Source of the DNA: Trichobilharzia szidati
Taxonomy: Eukaryota > Platyhelminthes > Trematoda > Strigeidida > Schistosomatidae
DNA: 64,000 nt
NCBI GenBank assembly: GCA_944472155.2
Contig: OX235271.1
Location: 124,253,329-124,317,328 of the forward strand
Direction: 5' to 3'
Position numbers and translations under genes: made by a program. Each line of letters begins with the position of its first letter. Position 1 is the stretch's first letter. The notes beneath the pieces were generated by a model. That model worked only from the letters and a program-made list of their open reading frames with translations, searched no databases and had not been told where the DNA came from. Shown here piece by piece: positions 59,300-64,000 of the stretch.

Positions 59300-61465
59300 G
59301 TAAGTGCAAAAACATCTTGTAGGTAACATAAAATTTATTTTTCAGGTTTTCCTTAAGTAGTTTTTGTTCAGATGGTAACATTGGGAAAATCTATGAGTTT
59401 AAAAGATGCATGTTTCGGTTACTATTTCCATTTTACTTGACATTCATTGAGTTTCTTTCACTTGTTGGACATCTAAATGATACAGTGTTTTAAATATTTT
59501 ATACAGCTAATTTCTATATTTTTAAATGGTGTTTTAATCGGTAGATTCTACTATAAAAGTGTTTTAATATAAATTAAACTCAATCCAATCTGTCGAAATT
59601 TGCACAAACTTCACAAAGACATTTATGACTGGCAAGTGAAAACAGTCAAATATTAAATTTAGTAAAAACATTTAGAAGTATTTTAGATGAACTTTTAGGT
59701 GCATTTGTACTAAGACAATGTATATGATAATAACTAGAATTCCTCATTTGACGAGTGTTCGAAGAAACTCCAGGACTTCTAGATTCTAATTTTCGTGAGT
59801 ACCTGAAGAGTAATTCACTGTCACCAAAATCTCAGGCGGGGGAGAATACCATTTCCAATGTTTATTATTTCCTCGAGATTTATCTTATGCAAATATCATT
59901 TAAAAATCAGCCTATGCATCATCGTATGAGCATACTCAACTCGCTAATCACTTTTAGAAATAAATAATACAGAAAACGATCATAAGACACTTCAGGATGA
60001 TGACTGATCACATACTTACATTCCTACATTACATCCTTTTTCAAAGATACAGTAGCATGTTTGGATTTACATACGAAGTTTTTATTGTATCTATACTGAC
60101 GTTTTCAAAGGTATGAACTGCAGATACATCTTTCAGGTGTGTCTCTCTACAAATTTCTCTCAGCGACAAAAACGAAATTTACTATGGATGGATGTCATTG
60201 ATTCCTGAATGTTTATCAGAGTTAACAATCTAATAATATGCTACCACAGGCTGTTTTCTGCTTATTGTATCTAAAAGTACAGGCAAATACGCTGAGAATA
60301 ATGTTCTTACCATCTAGAAAACATCAATACAGTTAAGTGAATAATTAAAAAAAGCATATCTCATTACTGTGAAAGCTAATTTCTAAATAATTCTTTTGAG
60401 AATCAGCTTGTATCTTTTGGCTGTATATTTCGTTGGTATGAAGGTTAAATTATCCAAAAGATTTATTTTCTTTACCTAATTAGAATAATAGTTTGACTGA
60501 AATCAGCTGGAATTGAAAATGCCGTCTACAAAGAGATTTTTATGTTGCTTACTTTCAGTATGCATTTAGCATTCTGCCACATATCGACGGTTGTAAATTT
60601 AAGAAAAAACTATCAGAGTTCTTAATCTTGTTTACTTCAAACCTATAAAACAGTTATAATGAAATGTGACACTTCTGTTTGTTTTAGAGAAATTTGAATA
60701 TTAAATAAACAATAAAGAAATGATCCTCTATAATCATACACTATATATATAAAGCGCAAGCTACGTTTTTGTCTAAATGCATTAATCTCTTGTGACAAAG
60801 TATTCCCAACTACCGACATAATGTTGAACTTTTGAATGCAAACCAAAATATGAATATTTCGCCCACTTAATTGATTATAATTTATTTTTTGTACTACTTA
60901 ATACTATATGGAAAAAAACAAGATAGCCGTTATTCTCAGAAACAGAAAAAAAAGTCGCTTTCAGAATTAAACCTACTTAATGCGATGTAGCTTAACACTT
61001 TTCAATGACGAGAAATTATTTGCTCACAGGCATGTTAACAGCAAGTGGTGATTTTTACTGGTATTATGCATAGTAATGAGGGCGTTAGAAGAAACCAAGG
61101 GAAATAGAAATATTTGTTTATAAAGTACGCGTTGTTACACTTTATTGATTTCCATGAGATTTACACTGAAGTCACCGTAGATAAGTAAGTCGATTTAAAC
61201 TTTATGGCGGAATTAAATATCGTTAACTGCAAAATATTACATCCAAACATATTTTCCTATAATGAACACTAAAGTTTACAATTAGGCTTTCTTATTAATA
61301 TGCAAATTCAAAAACACCTATCTTTTTTGCAGAGTTTTATGCATTTGTAAATCGGAAAACATTGCGAAATTTATTTAGAGCTATTATTCACCGATTAATT
61401 CTCATCCTTTTCCTGAAGCGTTTATAACTTACAGACGATTTTCTTCCTATGTTTTTACTAAACAG
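59300..61465 (+). other. Intron 7
   Basis: 2.17 kb, GTAAGT donor and CTAAACAG acceptor. A frame at 59755-59967 opens with a less AT-rich 110 bases (SLSPKSQAGENTIS) but has no good splice signals; see findings. Otherwise unassigned. Confidence 0.8.
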
Positions 61466-62188
61466 GACACGACAGAAGTGCAAACGGATAATCACTACAC
61501 ATCGGAGACAAATTCGAATCCAGGTACATCATACTCTCAGGATACTCTTATGACTCTTCCTCGAATCTGTGCAATTCATGGAACCCCTGGAACGGCAATG
61601 AAACTTTTTGCACTTCCATTGAGTGATTCTTCCTATGTTCGGTGTCCTGAAATACACAGAAATCTTTGCATCTCACCACTTAATGATGCTCCCACAATTG
61701 ACTCGGATGTTGATTCTGGTCAAGGTGGTAGTATTAACAATATTGGAAGTTCACCAAACAGCGATCAACTTGCACCACAATTTAATACATTATCCAATAA
61801 ATCAGATACTACCATACTTCCTGTTCACTATGTAACTGGAGATTTAAATTTCAGCTTAGTTCCGGTTAGCATAGCCACAAGTTTAAATTTAACTTCATCT
61901 TCATCTTCTAATCCAACGATTTTACTACCCTTATCAGAACTTCCAAACACTACATCAGTATCCACTCCAGTTAATTTACAAAAGCATTCTAAAGTGACAT
62001 GTGATAATAAATTAAGAGTTACATTTGCTGAAACGAATACCGATGAAAAGTCACCAGATCTGACAAGTTCATTGAAAAACAATAAAAATGTTATACGTTA
62101 TCCTTTGACAATTTCCACTGATCCTGATACCAAAGAAAAAGGTCCCTGGCGCCTTATTCAGTGTGCATCTAAAAATGTTAGATTATAG
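61466..62188 (+). CDS. Cadherin-like protein, exon H: C-terminal tail with stop
   Basis: Begins after acceptor TACTAAACAG in phase 0 and runs 240 codons to TAG at 62186-62188. The sequence is Ser, Thr, Asn and Pro rich, probably disordered. It contains a Cys-His stretch (PRICAIHGTPGTAM), an acidic-serine motif TIDSDVDSGQGG resembling phosphoacceptor clusters of protocadherin tails, and a C-terminus ending KNVRL. There is no recognisable catenin-binding site. The C-terminus is not a clear PDZ ligand. An AATAAA lies 65 bp downstream. Confidence 0.88.
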   Translation, partial: DTTEVQTDNHYTSETNSNPGTSYSQDTLMTLPRICAIHGTPGTAMKLFALPLSDSSYVRCPEIHRNLCISPLNDAPTIDSDVDSGQGGSINNIGSSPNSDQLAPQFNTLSNKSDTTILPVHYVTGDLNFSLVPVSIATSLNLTSSSSSNPTILLPLSELPNTTSVSTPVNLQKHSKVTCDNKLRVTFAETNTDEKSPDLTSSLKNNKNVIRYPLTISTDPDTKEKGPWRLIQCASKNVRL

Positions 62189-62252
62189 TTTGGAATGTAA
62201 TGAATGTTTACTACCCCAGATCTTGGAAATCAGTTGTTCTTACAAATATGCA

Positions 62253-62258
62253 AATAAA
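62253..62258 (+). terminator. Polyadenylation signal AATAAA (proximal)
   Basis: First AATAAA after the cadherin stop codon, 65 bases downstream. A second hexamer lies at 62329-62334 and is an equally possible site. Which is used cannot be told from sequence. Confidence 0.5.
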
Positions 62259-62328
62259 TTTTTAAACACGATTTGGATATCTCTTAACACAGATTACTTT
62301 TAAAGGACGTTTTTTCACTCTTTGAACA

Positions 62329-62334
62329 AATAAA
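62329..62334 (+). terminator. Polyadenylation signal AATAAA (distal)
   Basis: Second AATAAA in the 3' flank, in an A-rich run about 140 bases after the stop codon. Confidence 0.4.
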
Positions 62335-63667
62335 AAACCATCTAACAGTCAAAGATGTGAAACTAAAGAATTACTATGATGTTTAAACGTAAAAGCTAAG
62401 AGAATTTATGCTATCTGATAGGCGTCGCGGTATTGTGCGACTTTCAAGTTTAAATAGTTACTAATAAATATATTTTTGGTGACGGAAATTAATAGACTGG
62501 TAATTCAGAGGTGAGGACATGGTGATCATTCACAGCCATCTGGCACTAATTCTCATAAGATAACTGCCTAAGAAGTATAAAAAGCACGCATAAACAAGTC
62601 ACTGAACTATTTCTCTGAGTACATCTGAATATACGTTGATGTCACCAAAGATTTTGATAGTGGTTTAATCAAGAAGAGATCAGAAAGGACGGATTTGTGT
62701 ATTTTACCTTGAATGGAAATATGATGTAAGCTTTTGTGGGTACTTGTATGCAATGAATCCTGTTGACTGTTGAAAAAACTTATTTCACAGTCCATCTTTA
62801 CAAGGAAAAAGCTGGAGTCATGCCTTCTTAAGCTTAATGTATGTTTTATTTTGCTTAGGAATACATGTATAGCCAGTAGTTTTGTTGAGAAATCCAAAAT
62901 TGTTGATCACTAGAATGTTGACCATAGACTTTTTCATTGACTTCAGGTTATATTATGAGTCTTGGCAAAAATGGAGACAGACAACGACTAGGTAGCCAAT
63001 CATGACACACGAAAACTGTCATTCATTTTTGGAACTCGTTAATGAATTCAATTAATTCTGTTGTGAAAGTAACTTATTCGAGTAACTTAAATATTCAGCA
63101 AATTCTTTTTTTCCCATGACAGTTGTTAGACAGAAAATTCCCAGACAGCTTTGGTCAGAATCTTTTGGGTTTTTTCACAAAGTGCATGAATAAATAACCA
63201 AGTACAGGGCTAATAAGTTTTTAAGGAAAATAATGATTTGGTCAAAGAAATAGACAATCGAAATAACAGTTTATATTATACCTGAAATACAATACCATCA
63301 CAAAAAGTCCATATATTTGACTCTCATCATAGAGACTGTATAAACCCTCATACTTCATGTTGAGGTTGATGAATTACATCTGTTCGATGATTATATTTTT
63401 GTTTAAACAAACCTGTAGTATAAAGAATACTATGTATCAGAAGTATTAAAATCTAAAAAAAATATAGGGATAACTAAATCTGACAATTTTAATGTCTCTA
63501 CTATATTTAATTAGGCACACTGTGATAAGGAAGCTTTGGAATATAGAATCGAGTTCATATGTATTATTATCTTGCTAATAAAGTGTCTAGTACGATGAAT
63601 AAGACAGAAGCCAAAATCTGCAGTTCGCCACAAGAATTAAGAACAAAACCGTGAAACCTAAATAAGA

Positions 63668-63750
63668 GTAGACCTTGGGCACTGTGACAGAGTATAATTA
63701 CACCAGATAATAATTTCAGTTGATAAAAGTACACAGTGATATAGTATTAT
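63668..63750 (-). repeat. Copy of the Penelope-associated terminal repeat
   Basis: CTTGGGCACTGTGACAGAGT, then ACACAGTGATATAGTATTA, follow the + strand order of 18555-18630 (CTTGGGCACTGTGGTAGAAT, ACACAGTGATACAGTATTAA). It lies about 130 bp upstream of a Penelope nuclease domain in the same relative orientation as the 5' arm of the 18.8-kb copy. Confidence 0.65.
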
Positions 63751-63880
63751 TTACTTATGAATTTTTAAACGCAATTTATTTCTCAAACTCACATCAAGTT
63801 TTCGTTATGGTATAATACTTAGACGTTGGCTTTAGAAATTATTTTATCATATTTGGGTAAATTAGCGTTTCAAAAAGAGT

Positions 63881-64000
63881 AATTTCAAATTGTATCTATC
63901 AATTCAACTGCGCTTGTGGAGCGAGTTATATTGGCCGTTGCTCCAGGAACTTGATTTTTCGTGCTCGAGAACATCTCCCACTATGGCTAAGTAAAGGTGT
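63881..64000 (+). mobile_element. Penelope-like element, GIY-YIG nuclease domain, cut by the window end
   Basis: The + strand reads SNCIYQFNCACGASYIGRCS then RNLIFRAREHLPLWLSKG, open to the window end. Cys-x-Cys-Gly, the YIGR core and the REHLP motif are the Penelope-type GIY-YIG endonuclease. No RT coding sequence is seen upstream, so this copy is strongly 5'-truncated. Its frame is undamaged in the visible 120 bases. Confidence 0.85.

Larger units (their letters stand above)
1..62188 (+). other. Cadherin (protocadherin-like) gene, 3' part: eight visible exons
   Basis: This span joins the exons listed separately. Spliced in frame they give about 1325 codons of a type I membrane protein. Residues 1 to about 889 are cadherin repeats, 890-913 a transmembrane helix and 914-1325 a cytoplasmic tail. 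Calcium-binding linkers of the DxNDNxP type and DRE motifs recur about every 100-150 residues, as in the cadherin superfamily. The protein would act at the cell surface in calcium-dependent adhesion; the partner is unknown. The start codon, signal peptide and upstream repeats lie left of the window. Exon joins were chosen because every acceptor-donor pair keeps frame and completes a cadherin repeat (for example, a repeat begun in exon 1 continues as V-M-E-E-N in exon 2). I see no catenin-binding classical cadherin tail, hence the protocadherin-like label. Assignment to cadherins is firm; the exact subfamily is not. Confidence 0.9.
62189..63667. other. 3' UTR and downstream flank, unassigned
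   Basis: Begins with the cadherin 3' UTR (AATAAA at 62253 and 62329). The rest is AT-rich with no gene. The 96-codon minus frame at 62607-62897 has no domain. Confidence 0.55.

Overview
The window looks like a piece of a schistosome (blood fluke) nuclear chromosome. The evidence is AT-rich DNA, very long introns with GT-AG junctions, and a typical schistosome repeat set: RTE-clade and CR1-like LINEs, Penelope-like elements with a GIY-YIG nuclease, and tRNA-type SINEs, two of which carry a hammerhead ribozyme of the Sm-alpha kind. The genus is inferred from this combination; the species cannot be fixed from the sequence alone.

There is one host gene, on the + strand: the 3' part of a large cadherin (protocadherin-like) gene. 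Eight exons are visible: 1-1525 (open at the left edge), 34396-34605, 40009-40254, 51143-51439, 55295-55477, 56248-56695, 58953-59299 and 61466-62188 (stop codon). They join in frame into about 1325 codons: roughly seven extracellular cadherin repeats (the first partial), one transmembrane helix (56455-56526) and a cytoplasmic tail of about 410 residues. Introns are phase 0 except the one after exon 56248-56695, which is phase 1. AATAAA signals follow the stop.

Everything else is intronic or 3' flank, and the recognisable content is mobile DNA. Intron 1 (32.9 kb) holds three RTE fragments plus a fourth RTE copy that is nearly full length and split by a nested CR1-like element, two Penelope-like fragments, two tRNA SINEs with a LINE-like tail, and AT-rich sequence I cannot assign. 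Intron 2 holds a second SINE family, two oppositely oriented hammerhead SINEs (one between about 80-bp inverted arms) and an RTE remnant. Intron 3 holds an intact antisense RTE element (40350-43567) with a 1046-codon ORF and a perfect 15-bp target-site duplication, then an RT fragment of another lineage, a third copy of the LINE-tailed SINE and one more SINE of the second family. Intron 5 holds an RTE fragment close to its acceptor. The window ends inside the GIY-YIG domain of another Penelope-like element.

The elements form a connected system. The first SINE family ends in a sequence almost identical to the 3' end of the intact RTE, which suggests RTE machinery moves it. A 107-bp repeat flanks one Penelope-like fragment as inverted arms and recurs upstream of the one at the window end, suggesting it is that family's terminal repeat.
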